This document shows positions 38,770-48,256 of a stretch of 64,000 nt of DNA, one piece after another. Under the pieces are notes generated by a model. It had not been told where the DNA came from. It did not search any database and saw nothing but the letters and a program-made list of their open reading frames with translations. The DNA is from an uncultured Pseudovibrio sp. Its GTDB lineage: Bacteria; Pseudomonadota; Alphaproteobacteria; Rhizobiales; Stappiaceae. Where the stretch lies: positions 18,700-82,699 of the forward strand of contig CANMBS010000024.1 of NCBI GenBank assembly GCA_947496145.1, written 5' to 3'. Made by a program: the position numbers and the translations under genes. Position 1 is the stretch's first letter. Every line of letters starts with the position of its first letter.

Positions 38770-38935
38770 GATAAGCGGCGGTGAAGACGACCTGACACGA
38801 TAGTATCTGATGTTCGCGCCCCTATGCATCGCAAGTGACTTTTGAGCCTGAGAAATGCCACCTCCGTGGGATTGAGGTCCGGTGAGTATGGAGGAAGGCA
38901 CAGGAACCAGCACTGATGTCGTTTGAGTGAAGACT
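38770..38935 (-). pseudogene. IS630 transposase remnant (C-terminal)
   Basis: The minus strand reads LKRHQCWFLCLPPYSPDLNP followed by TEVAFLRLKSHLR, the terminal DDE region of IS630 transposases. It is nearly the same as the copy at 55700-55800. No N-terminal part is present and the frame soon ends, so this is a scar. Confidence 0.8.
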
Positions 38936-38959
38936 TAAATAGCTTTCCCCAGACACAAT

Positions 38960-39226
38960 TTAGGCATAAATTCCAGACAGGCGGTTGATAAAGGAAACCC
39001 CGGTTCCACCTCTGACCGAACGTATCCAGCCATCAAACAGCTCCTTCTTGAACATACGCATGACTTCAAAGCCTTTGATGGTCGTTGCTGTTGCTCGCAT
39101 CGACTGGAAGCTGAGTTTGGGTTTGATTAGCCGCTTGAGCGTGCCATGATCGCTTTCCAGCCAGCTATTCAGGTATTTTACCTGTCGCAATGTCACGTAG
39201 TCGAGGGGCTTCGCTTTTAAGTTCAA
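38960..39226 (-). pseudogene. IS6-family transposase remnant (C-terminal)
   Basis: An 88-codon frame contains RQVKYLNSWLESDHGTLKRL and IKPKLSFQSMRATATTIKG. These are the last part of an IS6-family DDE transposase, including the catalytic Glu and the following K/R helix. The first two thirds of the gene are absent. It directly abuts an IS5-type fragment on the other strand. Confidence 0.8.
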
Positions 39227-39228
39227 CC

Positions 39229-39321
39229 AAGGCCAGTGATCGCATAGAACAGGCTATTGACAAACTCAAACGTTTCAAGCGCGTAGTGATCAGGTACGAG
39301 AAAAGCATGAATAAGTATTGA
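39229..39321 (+). pseudogene. IS5-type transposase remnant (C-terminal end)
   Basis: The plus strand reads ASDRIEQAIDKLKRFKRVVI then RYEKSMNKY and a stop, matching the end of IS5-family transposases (R..IE..F.KLK.F.R.ATRY.K). Only about 30 codons remain. The junction with the IS6 fragment lies at about 39227. Confidence 0.6.
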
Positions 39322-39453
39322 GTACTTTCTTTATTCTTTGCATAATTCATCTTAATTAAATCTTTCCACACTGCCCAGATATCATACACAAAAGGCCTAA
39401 AATTTGCTATGAAGCTACTCGTTTACATATACTCCTGAGAATATTATTTAATG

Positions 39454-40449
39454 TTACTTCTCGCAGTAAACTTCAAATACCGTAGTTTGCTTATAAGGAA
39501 GATTAGGTGATATTTTTATACTTGGATAGGAAGAGTTATTTGCTGCATCAGGCCAGCCTTGCGGCTCTAGTGCAATGCCTGAATATTGTTGTATTCTTGA
39601 ATTTGCCTCTGAGCCTCTGATTTTTGACCCGGTATAGACCTGCAATCCAACTTCTGTAGAAGAGACCTTGAGTCTCAGACCAGTGTTTTTAGCAAATAAC
39701 TCAGCCCGTTTTTCGGGTTCTCCAGAGTGTTGATTGAAGCAGAAATTTTGGTCCAGATTGAAAATAAATCCATGTTCTTGCAGAGATTTCATAGTTGTAA
39801 AATCAAATTTCGTACCTCTCGCGGATACTGGCAGTCCTAAAGGAAAGCCAAACTCGTCTGATTGAAGGTATTTCTCAGAGAAAATCTTGAGTTCATGATC
39901 TTTAATCGAACGGGTACCATCCAGATTGAAGTAGCAGTGGCTTGCAAAGTTACACAGGGTTACCTGAGAAGCTGTTGCGGTAATCTCGAGTTGAACTCGA
40001 CCAGTGCCAACAATGCTATATTTTGCTGTGGCTATTAGTTGTCCCGGATAACCCATATGGCCATCAGGCAGCACGATAGAGAATTGAGCATAGTTCTCAG
40101 CGACACCATCCACAATCCAATTACTAAAGGCCGTTCCTTTTGAGCCGCCATGCACATGATGATCTCCAAGAAAATTTCGATCTAAATGAAAGACTCTGTC
40201 CTCAATCTGGATTTGAGCATTTCTAATTCGGTTAGCACAGCGACCAATAATTGAACCGAAGTAATTGGGATTATCCAAGTAACTCTTGCAATCCGAATAG
40301 CCCAGCACAAACGAAAAAGGAAACTCACTCAATCCAAAATGCTGAACAGCAGCTCCAAAACTGATGATATTTAGCTGAGTTCCCTTGTGGCTCAGACAAA
40401 CGCGATGTATTGGGCTGCCGTCGGGGGCTTCTCCCCAGACCTCAATCAT
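39454..40449 (-). CDS. Aldose 1-epimerase (GalM-like)
   Basis: A 331-residue epimerase that interconverts alpha and beta anomers of aldoses. Seen are GRCANRI (substrate Arg/Asn), HVHGGSKGTAFSNW with the catalytic His pair region, ASHCYFNLDG (second His) and the C-terminal IALEPQGWPDAAN with the catalytic Glu. AGGA lies 8 nt before the ATG at 40449. It is 204 bp beyond the TRAP genes on the same strand and probably belongs to the same sugar pathway. Confidence 0.88.
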   Translation of the reverse strand: MIEVWGEAPDGSPIHRVCLSHKGTQLNIISFGAAVQHFGLSEFPFSFVLGYSDCKSYLDNPNYFGSIIGRCANRIRNAQIQIEDRVFHLDRNFLGDHHVHGGSKGTAFSNWIVDGVAENYAQFSIVLPDGHMGYPGQLIATAKYSIVGTGRVQLEITATASQVTLCNFASHCYFNLDGTRSIKDHELKIFSEKYLQSDEFGFPLGLPVSARGTKFDFTTMKSLQEHGFIFNLDQNFCFNQHSGEPEKRAELFAKNTGLRLKVSSTEVGLQVYTGSKIRGSEANSRIQQYSGIALEPQGWPDAANNSSYPSIKISPNLPYKQTTVFEVYCEK

Positions 40450-40652
40450 GGTTACTTCCTTAGATTTTGACATTCTCTCTGCTAAAAGAACCTTCGAGAC
40501 AATTGGGGGTAATACTGTTGGTTAGCTTTTTGAGGAACACCAATAGTCCCTATTTCTAATATCTATACTTAATCAGAAGGCTTCGACACTTAATTTTACA
40601 TGACAAAGCCTTACTGATTACATTATTCTTACATGGAATGCGCAGATGCCTG

Positions 40653-41933
40653 TCATCCGAAAATCATTTGCGGCAATGTTAAAGACAGCGCGGGCCAATA
40701 GGTGATGAGGATGAGGAAGAGAAACAGAGGAATGTAGAACGGCATTGTTTGTCGTAGTAAAGCTCTGTACTCAACCTTTGCGACCTCCGTCATAACAAAG
40801 AGAAGGATCCCAAAAGGAGGTGTTAATGTACCAATCAGCAGATTGATAACCATAACAAGGCCAAAGTGAACCGGATCAACACCCAGCATCTTAAGAGCAG
40901 GAACAAGAACAGGTACTGCAACAAGAAGGATCGCTGTAGTGTCCATGACACAGCCAAAGATCAGCAGGGCAATGTTCACAACCAGCAGAACTACTATGGG
41001 ATTGTCGCTGATCGACAACAGCAACTCAGCTAACTGGCCAGGAATTCCCTCCAGCGCAAGGATGGCGCTGAACGGTGTCGCTGCAGCAATGATGAAAATC
41101 AGAACTCCACAAGTAGAGACTGTGTCCTTGATGGAAACCCAGAGAAACTTGAAGGTCAGTTCCTTTGTGACGAATCCAAGAACAATTGCATAAGCAGCCG
41201 TTAACGCGCCAAGCTGAGTGGGAGTTGCGTAGCCGGTTAAAATACCTAGTATCAGCAGGACTGGTGCCATGATCGCTGGCAAACCGCGCCAGAATGCCTT
41301 GGCAACATCCCTATGAGTTTTCTTAGGGAGTACAGGAGCATCAATGCGCCCGGTTTTTGCCAGCCAGTAGACCACACCCATCAGTACCAATGACATCACA
41401 ACACCCGGTACGATCCCTGCTAGGAAGAGATCAGGAACTGAAACGTCTGCAAGCACCGCATAAATAATCATTATTCCGGAAGGAGGAATGATTGGCCCGA
41501 TGATGGAGGAAACAGCGGTAATTGCTGCACTGAACTCTGCGCTGAAGCCATGCCGCTTCATTTCACGAACTTCGACAGCCCCCAAACCAGCAGCATCGGC
41601 CTGAGCGACGCCAGACATACCTGAAAAGATGACGCTGGCAACAATGTTCACATGACCCAGACTACCTCGGATGTGACCAACACAAGCCACAGCAAAATCA
41701 AAGATGCGGGCCGCAATACCAGCCGAATTGAACAGATTGCCAGCGAGAATAAACAATGGAATTGCAAGCAAGACATAGCTGTCCAGCCCAGATGCCACAC
41801 GTTGCACAACAAGCATCGGAGGAATGGAGTCGGTGATGAGCAAGTAAGCCAATGCCGATGCGGGTAATGCAAAGGCAATTGGCATTTCCAATAGAACGAG
41901 TACTGCCAGAATAAGAAGTAAGAGCCAGATCAT
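40653..41933 (-). CDS. TRAP transporter large permease (DctM-like)
   Basis: A 426-residue membrane protein with about 12-13 helices, forming the transport channel. Visible family segments include FAVACVGHIRGSLGHVNIVA, SGVAQADAAGLGAVEVREMK and IGPIIPPSGIMIIYAVLA. The start is 6 bp after the stop of the small permease gene. The C-terminus VINLLIGTLTPPFGILLFV is also typical. Confidence 0.92.
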   Translation of the reverse strand: MIWLLLLILAVLVLLEMPIAFALPASALAYLLITDSIPPMLVVQRVASGLDSYVLLAIPLFILAGNLFNSAGIAARIFDFAVACVGHIRGSLGHVNIVASVIFSGMSGVAQADAAGLGAVEVREMKRHGFSAEFSAAITAVSSIIGPIIPPSGIMIIYAVLADVSVPDLFLAGIVPGVVMSLVLMGVVYWLAKTGRIDAPVLPKKTHRDVAKAFWRGLPAIMAPVLLILGILTGYATPTQLGALTAAYAIVLGFVTKELTFKFLWVSIKDTVSTCGVLIFIIAAATPFSAILALEGIPGQLAELLLSISDNPIVVLLVVNIALLIFGCVMDTTAILLVAVPVLVPALKMLGVDPVHFGLVMVINLLIGTLTPPFGILLFVMTEVAKVEYRALLRQTMPFYIPLFLFLILITYWPALSLTLPQMIFG

Positions 41934-41938
41934 GCGCT

Positions 41939-42478
41939 TTATTCCATCGTAACAAAGGCTTTGTCAGAGGCGTCTTGAGGAGAAATGGCCTGCACCAGCG
42001 CTTCCAGCATATTGAGCACTGTGGTGGCTGCCATCATTACGCAACTGAGCGTTAGAGGTACGGAGAAGAAGTAGGACCGGGGAAGATCAATCGGCAAAGC
42101 AACAGTAGTTGACCGGCCTTCAATTTGCATAATGTTGGAAAGTTCGCCCAGCATTATTGCAAGTGTCCAAAGAATTGCAGCAAACACCGCAAATCTGAAG
42201 AATGCCCTCAATCGCGGAGGCAACAAGCTAACGAAAGAAACGATGGTGACATGGCGCATCTGCTTCATACCGACCGATGCTCCAACGAAGGTTAACCATA
42301 CAAGGGCATAAGCCCCCCCCTCCTGCTCCCAGACGATCGGGCGACCCAAACCTGCATTCAGGACTACCTGAACCAGGATCATCACCACGATGCCAATGAG
42401 GACTGTCGCGGCAAAAACCATCTCTATCTGGCCAATTAAACGAAGGCCAGATCGACACTTTTGTAAAACTTGATGCAT
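41939..42478 (-). CDS. TRAP transporter small permease (DctQ-like)
   Basis: A 179-residue membrane protein with four helices. The central WEQEGGAYALVWLTFVGASVG resembles the DctQ signature (conserved E..R.L..W..F.G...). It pairs with the large permease. GGAAG is 6 nt upstream of the ATG at 42478. Confidence 0.9.
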   Translation of the reverse strand: MHQVLQKCRSGLRLIGQIEMVFAATVLIGIVVMILVQVVLNAGLGRPIVWEQEGGAYALVWLTFVGASVGMKQMRHVTIVSFVSLLPPRLRAFFRFAVFAAILWTLAIMLGELSNIMQIEGRSTTVALPIDLPRSYFFSVPLTLSCVMMAATTVLNMLEALVQAISPQDASDKAFVTME

Positions 42479-42529
42479 TGAAACTTCCAGAGACGGTTGA
42501 GATTGGGCCGGGATATCCGGCCCAACTAC

Positions 42530-43510
42530 TTATTCTTTCACCAGGTCGCGAATACGTTGCCACAACCCCTCAGACCACAGGCCTTCTGCCTCCATCTCCT
42601 GAACTGCAGCTTTTGCCTTTTCTGCAAACTGCGTGTTATCGATTTCAGCAACCATTGCCCCTTCCTCAACCATTTTAGCGAGGATTGCTTCACTATCGGC
42701 TTTTGCTTGAACGGACATCCATGCAACAGCTTCTTTTGCAGCGCTTTGGAGGATTGTCTGCTGTTCTTTAGAAAGGCTTTTCCATTTGTTTTCGTTTACC
42801 GAGAAGTGTGCTGAGGACATAACATGATTTGTCCTGATCACATGCGGCGCGGCCAAATGAAATTTCTGGCTGTATGCGCCGGAGGCATCTGCCTCTGCCC
42901 CATCAACAGCTCCGGTTTTCAGTGCCAGAAAGGCTTCTGACCATGCGACTTGAGATGGAATTGTGCCGACTGCTTCCCAGAGCTTAAGATAGGCCTTAAT
43001 GCCAGGCACGCGCATTTTAAGGCCCTGCACATCTTCAACGCCTTTGACAGGAGTATTTGTGTAAAGAATCCGCGGCTGGTCAACGCCAGCAGCAAGAATT
43101 CTAAGACCAACGGCATCTATGGTCTTCTGGTTCATTTCCTCAAAGAGATCACTATTGAGGAATGTCTGTAGATGTTCCCGGTCCTTAAATGTAAAACCCC
43201 AGCTAAGAACTTGAAAATCCTGCACATATGAGGTGAGCCAGTCAGGACGGGAGAAATTCACGTCTACAATGCCAGCTTGATGCTGTTCGAGAACTTCTTT
43301 TGCGTTGCCCAAAGACTGACCACGGATCAGGTTAACTTTAAATTCGTCAGCGCCTTTTGCTTCAAGAATTTCTTTAAATTTGACAGCCATTTTGTCGAGC
43401 AGAGAGTCAACGGCTTCAGACCCACCGACAACCAGTTTGGTCTGAGCATATGTTGGCACGGCCCAAAGTGTAGAAAGACCGATTAGAGCGCCTATCAGAG
43501 CTTTTTTCAT
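42530..43510 (-). CDS. TRAP transporter binding protein (DctP-like)
   Basis: A 326-residue periplasmic binding protein. The signal peptide MKKALIGALIGLSTLWAVPT is followed by the DctP fold. The segment GLKMRVPGIKAYLKLWEAVG carries the conserved Arg that binds the substrate carboxylate. This points to an acid ligand, probably a sugar acid given the neighbours. GGGAGG precedes the ATG at 43510. Confidence 0.9.
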   Translation of the reverse strand: MKKALIGALIGLSTLWAVPTYAQTKLVVGGSEAVDSLLDKMAVKFKEILEAKGADEFKVNLIRGQSLGNAKEVLEQHQAGIVDVNFSRPDWLTSYVQDFQVLSWGFTFKDREHLQTFLNSDLFEEMNQKTIDAVGLRILAAGVDQPRILYTNTPVKGVEDVQGLKMRVPGIKAYLKLWEAVGTIPSQVAWSEAFLALKTGAVDGAEADASGAYSQKFHLAAPHVIRTNHVMSSAHFSVNENKWKSLSKEQQTILQSAAKEAVAWMSVQAKADSEAILAKMVEEGAMVAEIDNTQFAEKAKAAVQEMEAEGLWSEGLWQRIRDLVKE

Positions 43511-43540
43511 TTTTCCTCCCAATTATTCGGTTCTGCGGTT

Positions 43541-44275
43541 TTATGCAAAGTTTCCTTTAGTGAGCAGACCTCCATCTGCAATCAACGACGTACCTGTTAC
43601 GAAACTTGCTCTTTCAGACAACAGAAATTCAGCAGCATCTGCGGCCTCATCCGGATGTCCAATTCTTCCCAAAAGTTGCCGAGATGCGTAGTCATCGGCA
43701 GTTTTCTCATTCTTCTCAGCCAGCTCGCGTAATCCGGGGGTTTCATAGCTGCCGAGAGTGAGATGATTTACACGTATGTCGCGCGGGGCGAGTTCGCAGG
43801 CTAGCGATTTGGTCATACCCAGAAGACCGTGCTTTGTTGCACAGTAGGCAGCACGGTCTGCAAAGCCTGCGGCAGACGCCACAGAGCCGACGTTGACCAC
43901 TGACGCTCCCTTATTCAGCAAGGGCAACGCATATTTGATAACCTGCCATGCACCAGTCAGATTAGTGTCCAGATACGCTTGCCAGTCATCGCGCGATTGT
44001 TCGCTGATCGGAGCCCCGCCCTGACGAGCCGCATTGTTCACCAGACCATGTAACTTGACATGTTTCTGAGTTAACTCTGCGAACAGAACCTTGACGCTCT
44101 CTTCTTTTGAAACATCAAGGGTGTAATAACTTATCTGCTCTGAACTCTTCAGTTCATCGCCTATGGTTCGACTGGCACTGATTACATGCCAGCCAGTTTC
44201 TACAAGACGGTTGACAATAGAAAGGCCAATCCCCTTGGTACCACCGGTAACCAGAGCTGTTTTTACTTCTGCCAT
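43541..44275 (-). CDS. SDR family oxidoreductase (first of two)
   Basis: A 244-residue short-chain dehydrogenase. The NAD(P) site is TGGTKGIG (residues 9-16), NNAA follows at about 76-79, and the catalytic Ser-Tyr-Lys triad lies in GSVASAAGFADRAAYCATKHG. GAGG is 7 nt before the ATG at 44275. It lies between the binding-protein gene and the enolase-superfamily gene, so it acts on a sugar or sugar acid. The exact substrate is unknown. Confidence 0.88.
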   Translation of the reverse strand: MAEVKTALVTGGTKGIGLSIVNRLVETGWHVISASRTIGDELKSSEQISYYTLDVSKEESVKVLFAELTQKHVKLHGLVNNAARQGGAPISEQSRDDWQAYLDTNLTGAWQVIKYALPLLNKGASVVNVGSVASAAGFADRAAYCATKHGLLGMTKSLACELAPRDIRVNHLTLGSYETPGLRELAEKNEKTADDYASRQLLGRIGHPDEAADAAEFLLSERASFVTGTSLIADGGLLTKGNFA

Positions 44276-44283
44276 TTTCCACC

Positions 44284-45453
44284 TCAGAAAGAAGGCTTTT
44301 CGGCAAACCAATCCGGTTTGTCGGGGTTGCGATATGCTGAGATGATGATGTCCGTACGGTAGTGTTCCAGCTTATCCAGATCAACCTCTACACCGAGACC
44401 AGAACCTTTTGGTACTGCGGCATGGCCGTCAACAAACTGGATGCGGGCTTTAAGAATATCATCGGCATGATGCTGATAGATAGTATCCAGCGCTATCTTG
44501 GCATTTGGCATTGATGCAGCCAGATGCAGATATGCTGCCTGTGTCAGGCCGAGTTCCCCACCAGAATGCATCCCCACGTGTATACCTGCTGCTTCACATA
44601 CAGCGCCTGTTTTCAGGCACTGCCATAAACCTCCAGTTTCATGTGGATCAACCAGAATGACATCCGCCGTCCCAAGGCGAATTGCCGTCATCGTCTCCTG
44701 AAGGGTATATGCGCCTTCATCTATGCAAATTGGTGTTGCAGAACTCGCCCGAAGCTGGGCTGCACCTGCCAGATCTTCAACAATGAGCGGTTGCTCTATG
44801 TACTGGAGATCATACTTGGCGAACTTTGCCGCCATTCGTTTTGCAGTTCCCGGTGTCCAGGCACCATTGGGATCAACCCGCAGGTTTGCAGCTGGTCCGA
44901 GGACTTCACGAGCTTTTGCAACCAAAGCTACGTCCTGCTCTGGATTTAAGCCCACCTTCAATTTGAAGGAACGGAAGCCCTGATCCCGATAATCGAGCAG
45001 TTCCTCTGCTACCTTCTCGGGATCAGAGATGTAAACATATGCGCACATCTCGATTTGATCACGATAGGCTCCACCCCACATTTCGTGAAGTGGTAGTGCC
45101 GCATGTTTACCCCGAGCATCCCACATCGCCATTTCCAAGGCAGACAACGCAAAAACAAGCGCTCGCTTGTGATGATAATACCCTGCCCCTTCAGCGATGC
45201 GCGTTAGTTTTTCAACTTCAGTCACATTGAGATGGCCAGCTAGTTGCGCAACGAGTTTTTCAAATACTGGCGGAACAAAATCCAGCAAGCAGATTGTTTC
45301 CCCGTATCCCTTGATCCCGTTGCGGGTCGTCACCTCACAAATCAGACGGGTAGATCCTGTCCGTTTACCTGATGACCAGGAAATGGAGTTCGCCAAGGGT
45401 ACATGTACAACCCAATGACGAACCTTTACGATGTCGAGAGCGTGTTCCATCAT
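44284..45453 (-). CDS. Enolase-superfamily sugar-acid dehydratase/racemase
   Basis: A 389-residue mandelate-racemase/muconate-lactonizing enzyme family protein. Catalytic lysines are in FKLKVG. Mg ligands are Asp in RVDPNGAW, Glu in YIEQP and Asp/Glu in CIDEGAY. A later His sits in GIHVGMHSGGELG. Neighbouring dehydrogenases, lactonase and TRAP transporter favour dehydration of an aldonic acid to a 2-keto-3-deoxy acid. An epimerase or cycloisomerase role is possible. Its ATG overlaps the upstream SDR stop. Confidence 0.85.
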   Translation of the reverse strand: MMEHALDIVKVRHWVVHVPLANSISWSSGKRTGSTRLICEVTTRNGIKGYGETICLLDFVPPVFEKLVAQLAGHLNVTEVEKLTRIAEGAGYYHHKRALVFALSALEMAMWDARGKHAALPLHEMWGGAYRDQIEMCAYVYISDPEKVAEELLDYRDQGFRSFKLKVGLNPEQDVALVAKAREVLGPAANLRVDPNGAWTPGTAKRMAAKFAKYDLQYIEQPLIVEDLAGAAQLRASSATPICIDEGAYTLQETMTAIRLGTADVILVDPHETGGLWQCLKTGAVCEAAGIHVGMHSGGELGLTQAAYLHLAASMPNAKIALDTIYQHHADDILKARIQFVDGHAAVPKGSGLGVEVDLDKLEHYRTDIIISAYRNPDKPDWFAEKPSF

Positions 45454-46184
45454 CAGTCCATGTACAGGCCGCCGTTAACATTCACGACTTCGCCGCATAT
45501 GTGAGCAGCCCGTTCAGAAGATAAGAAGAGCACAAGATCAGCAATTTCTGATGGATCGGCATAGCGTTGCTGAGGGATGAGCGCTTTAATTTTTGCGCGA
45601 GTTTCTTCGTTATGCAACTTCACCATTTCGGTCGCTACCACACCCGGAGCAACTGCATTTACACGCACATTCTGGGTTGCACCTTCAAAAGCAGCAGCAC
45701 GGGTCAAACCAGCAATCGCATGTTTGGAAGCAACATAAGAAGCGTTATTCCCAAATAGAGTAGACCGTTTCGCCGCGAAAGATGCCAAATTGACGATGGA
45801 ACCGGACTTTTCGGAAAGCTGAGGCCAGAGCGCTCGGATCAGACGGAATGCAACCGACGAGTTTACATTCATCACATCATCCCAATCTGCATCAGACATT
45901 TCAGGCAATGGGGACGGACGGGATATACCTGCATTGTTGACCAATGCATAAGCACCACCCAGATCAGCGGCTGCCGCTTTAATTTTCTCTGAAACATCCG
46001 TAGCAGTCAAATCGCAGATAAGAGCGGATTGTCCTAGCTCTTTTGCTCTTTCTTCCACCTGTGGATTGACGTCCACGAGCAGGACACGGGCACCTTCATC
46101 CACGAAAGCTTTTGCAATTGCGGCTCCGATACCTTGAGATGCACCAGTGACTACAGCGAGGCGGCCTTTAAGATTAAGTTCCAT
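45453..46184 (-). CDS. SDR family oxidoreductase (second of two)
   Basis: A 243-residue short-chain dehydrogenase. TGASQGIG binds the cofactor, followed by LVNNAG and the triad region with Ser in NLASFAAKRS and Tyr-Lys in NNASYVASKHA. The Asp in VLLVDVNP at the end of strand 2 suggests NAD preference. It is the first gene of the sugar operon, divergent from the IclR-SMP-30 gene. Oxidation of an aldose to its lactone is the simplest role, given the lactonase domain next door. Confidence 0.88.
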   Translation of the reverse strand: MELNLKGRLAVVTGASQGIGAAIAKAFVDEGARVLLVDVNPQVEERAKELGQSALICDLTATDVSEKIKAAAADLGGAYALVNNAGISRPSPLPEMSDADWDDVMNVNSSVAFRLIRALWPQLSEKSGSIVNLASFAAKRSTLFGNNASYVASKHAIAGLTRAAAFEGATQNVRVNAVAPGVVATEMVKLHNEETRAKIKALIPQQRYADPSEIADLVLFLSSERAAHICGEVVNVNGGLYMD

Positions 46185-46204
46185 TTTTATTGTCTCATTA
46201 TTTG

Positions 46205-46215
46205 AGATGGCATCT
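46205..46215. promoter_or_regulatory. Short palindrome between the divergent sugar genes
   Basis: AGATG-G-CATCT is a perfect 5-bp inverted repeat in the 76-bp gap between the divergent SDR operon and the IclR fusion gene. In such a small gap it is a plausible operator for the regulator. Confidence 0.4.
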
Positions 46216-46260
46216 TGATATTTAAGATTGATGCATTATGCTTAGCCAAGCCTGTCATAT

Positions 46261-47943
46261 ATGTCAATACAAAGAAGCAATGCGTTTATGTCTGAATTTG
46301 TGAATAAAGCCAGATCCGCGACTCTAGCTAAAGGTCTGGAAATACTTAATTATATCGGATCAAGTGACAAACCGCTCACACTCAGGGCTGTCATGAGTGA
46401 GCTGAAAATGACCAAGCCAACAGCTCATCGGCTCCTGGCCACACTCATCGACTTTGGTCTGATTCGTTTTGATCCACGGGAGAATACCTATCAGTTAGGC
46501 ATGCGCCTTTTTGAGTTGTCTCGGCAGGTCTGGCAGGACTTTGACTTGAAAGGTTCAGCCATCACAGAAATGCAAAAATTGCACGCTTTGACAGGTGAAA
46601 CGGTGTCGCTTGCAATCCTCACCCCAGAAGGGGGCGTTTACATTGATGAGTTGCAAAGTCGGCATCATCTGCGTGAGCAGTCAAAGGTTGGTCAACGTGT
46701 ACCGCTTTGGAAGTCGGCTATAGGGAAAGCCCTGATATCAGGGCTTGCTTATAAGGAACGAACAGGCATTCTAAATGCTGATGAACACGCTATCATTTCC
46801 AGCGAGGCCTATAAGGACCTTGCAGACTTAAGCCGGCATCTGGATCTGGTGAATGCACGCGGATATGCTGTAGAAGTTGACGAGGACCTACAGGGGATTA
46901 GTGGTGTCGCGGCACCCATTGTTGACCACCGTGGCATTACGGTAGCCGCAATTGGTTTAAGTGGAGCTTCAACAAGATTGCCTCGAAATACTCTGCATGA
47001 TCTCGGGCCAAATGTTATTGAAGCCACCCGTATTGCATCATTACAGGCAGGCGGTGCTCCGCGGCCAGTGTCAACCAAACCAATGCCACCAGATTTGCGT
47101 CAGTGCCAAACGTGGAAAGTTTTCGACGCGAATAACCTCATAGGGGAAGGCCCGGTTTTAAGTCGTGATGGCCGCTACGTTTTTTGGGTAGATATCTGCC
47201 GGCCCTGTATCTTCAGATATGATCTTGAAAGCGGCCAGACAGACCTATTCCCTCAACGTGAAATGGTTACAGCTGTCGCTGATACATCTGATGGCCTGCT
47301 GATTTCCACCCTTTCCGGTTTCCGCCGGATAGATTTGGAATCTGGAGAAATTATCAAAGAGCTGGGAGATCCGGAACGAGAAATTCCGACCAACCGTTAC
47401 AACGATGGCAAATGTGATGCGTCGGGCCGGTTCTGGGTTGGATCGTTGGCCTTCAATCTCGAAGAAGAGGCTGGTTCACTTTATCGGATAGATGCTGACG
47501 GCACCTACAGGCGAATGGCGGGCGGCTTCACCTTGCCAAATGGTTTGGGCTGGTCTCCCGATAACAAAACAATGTATCTGATCGATACTTCACCTCGGAT
47601 TGTTTATGCATACGATTTTGATCTGGAGGCTGGTACAATCAGCAATCGCAGAAATGTGATTGAATTCACTCCCGACATTTCTGGTATTCCCGACGGTCTT
47701 GATGTGGATGCAGACGGTAATCTATGGATTGCTATGTGGGACGGATGGTGTATTCGCAAATACTCCGGTTCCGGCGAGTTCCTTCAGGAGTATGGCGTTC
47801 CATTCCCGCGCCCAACATCATGTCTCCATATCCACGGCAAAACATCCCGACTTTTCGCAACAACCGCTCGCATCCGAATAGATAAGGATCTGCTGATGAA
47901 GCATCCACTCTCAGGCGCACTTGTGGAACTTGACGTTAACTAA
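46261..47943 (+). CDS. IclR regulator fused to SMP-30/gluconolactonase domain
   Basis: A 560-residue two-part protein. Residues about 15-80 form an IclR winged HTH (AKGLEILNYIGSSDKPLTLR, KPTAHRLLATLIDFGL). Residues 90-260 form the IclR effector domain (LREQSKVGQRVPLWKSAIGK, GISGVAAPIVD). From about 285 to 555 is an SMP-30 six-bladed propeller with the metal-site residues Glu in IGEGPVL, Asn-Asp in RYNDGKCDASGRFWVG and Asp in GIPDGLDVDADGNLW. All lactonase ligands are present, so the domain may be active. It divides from a TRAP/SDR/dehydratase operon. ATG at 46261 or 46288. Confidence 0.9.
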   Translation: MSIQRSNAFMSEFVNKARSATLAKGLEILNYIGSSDKPLTLRAVMSELKMTKPTAHRLLATLIDFGLIRFDPRENTYQLGMRLFELSRQVWQDFDLKGSAITEMQKLHALTGETVSLAILTPEGGVYIDELQSRHHLREQSKVGQRVPLWKSAIGKALISGLAYKERTGILNADEHAIISSEAYKDLADLSRHLDLVNARGYAVEVDEDLQGISGVAAPIVDHRGITVAAIGLSGASTRLPRNTLHDLGPNVIEATRIASLQAGGAPRPVSTKPMPPDLRQCQTWKVFDANNLIGEGPVLSRDGRYVFWVDICRPCIFRYDLESGQTDLFPQREMVTAVADTSDGLLISTLSGFRRIDLESGEIIKELGDPEREIPTNRYNDGKCDASGRFWVGSLAFNLEEEAGSLYRIDADGTYRRMAGGFTLPNGLGWSPDNKTMYLIDTSPRIVYAYDFDLEAGTISNRRNVIEFTPDISGIPDGLDVDADGNLWIAMWDGWCIRKYSGSGEFLQEYGVPFPRPTSCLHIHGKTSRLFATTARIRIDKDLLMKHPLSGALVELDVN

Positions 47944-48256
47944 TTGCATTGTGGTGTTTTGCGAAGTTGAATGCAGCATCAAAAGAGTAATCCATTTTTT
48001 CTCGTCTGCATTCAACAATTACCTATGAAAATTTGGAGCGATATTTATTTACACCTGAATTTTCGATGTCTGAGTTAGTATTTGTTCTATAGCTCAACCT
48101 CTTTCAGTCAAAATACTCAGCTCTGATGGCTAACTGCGGTTGGTACTATCTCTCTAACCTTGTATGGGCTACAAGCATGCGCAATCAGGCTCACTCTTCA
48201 CATGAGATCAACTCCGTTAGGAGCTCAGTATATTGCTGCGAGGATGAAAGAGCACT

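Noticed and set aside
39165..39389. 74-codon minus-strand frame over the IS scars
   Set aside because: It overlaps IS6 and IS5 fragments in a different frame and shows no family features.
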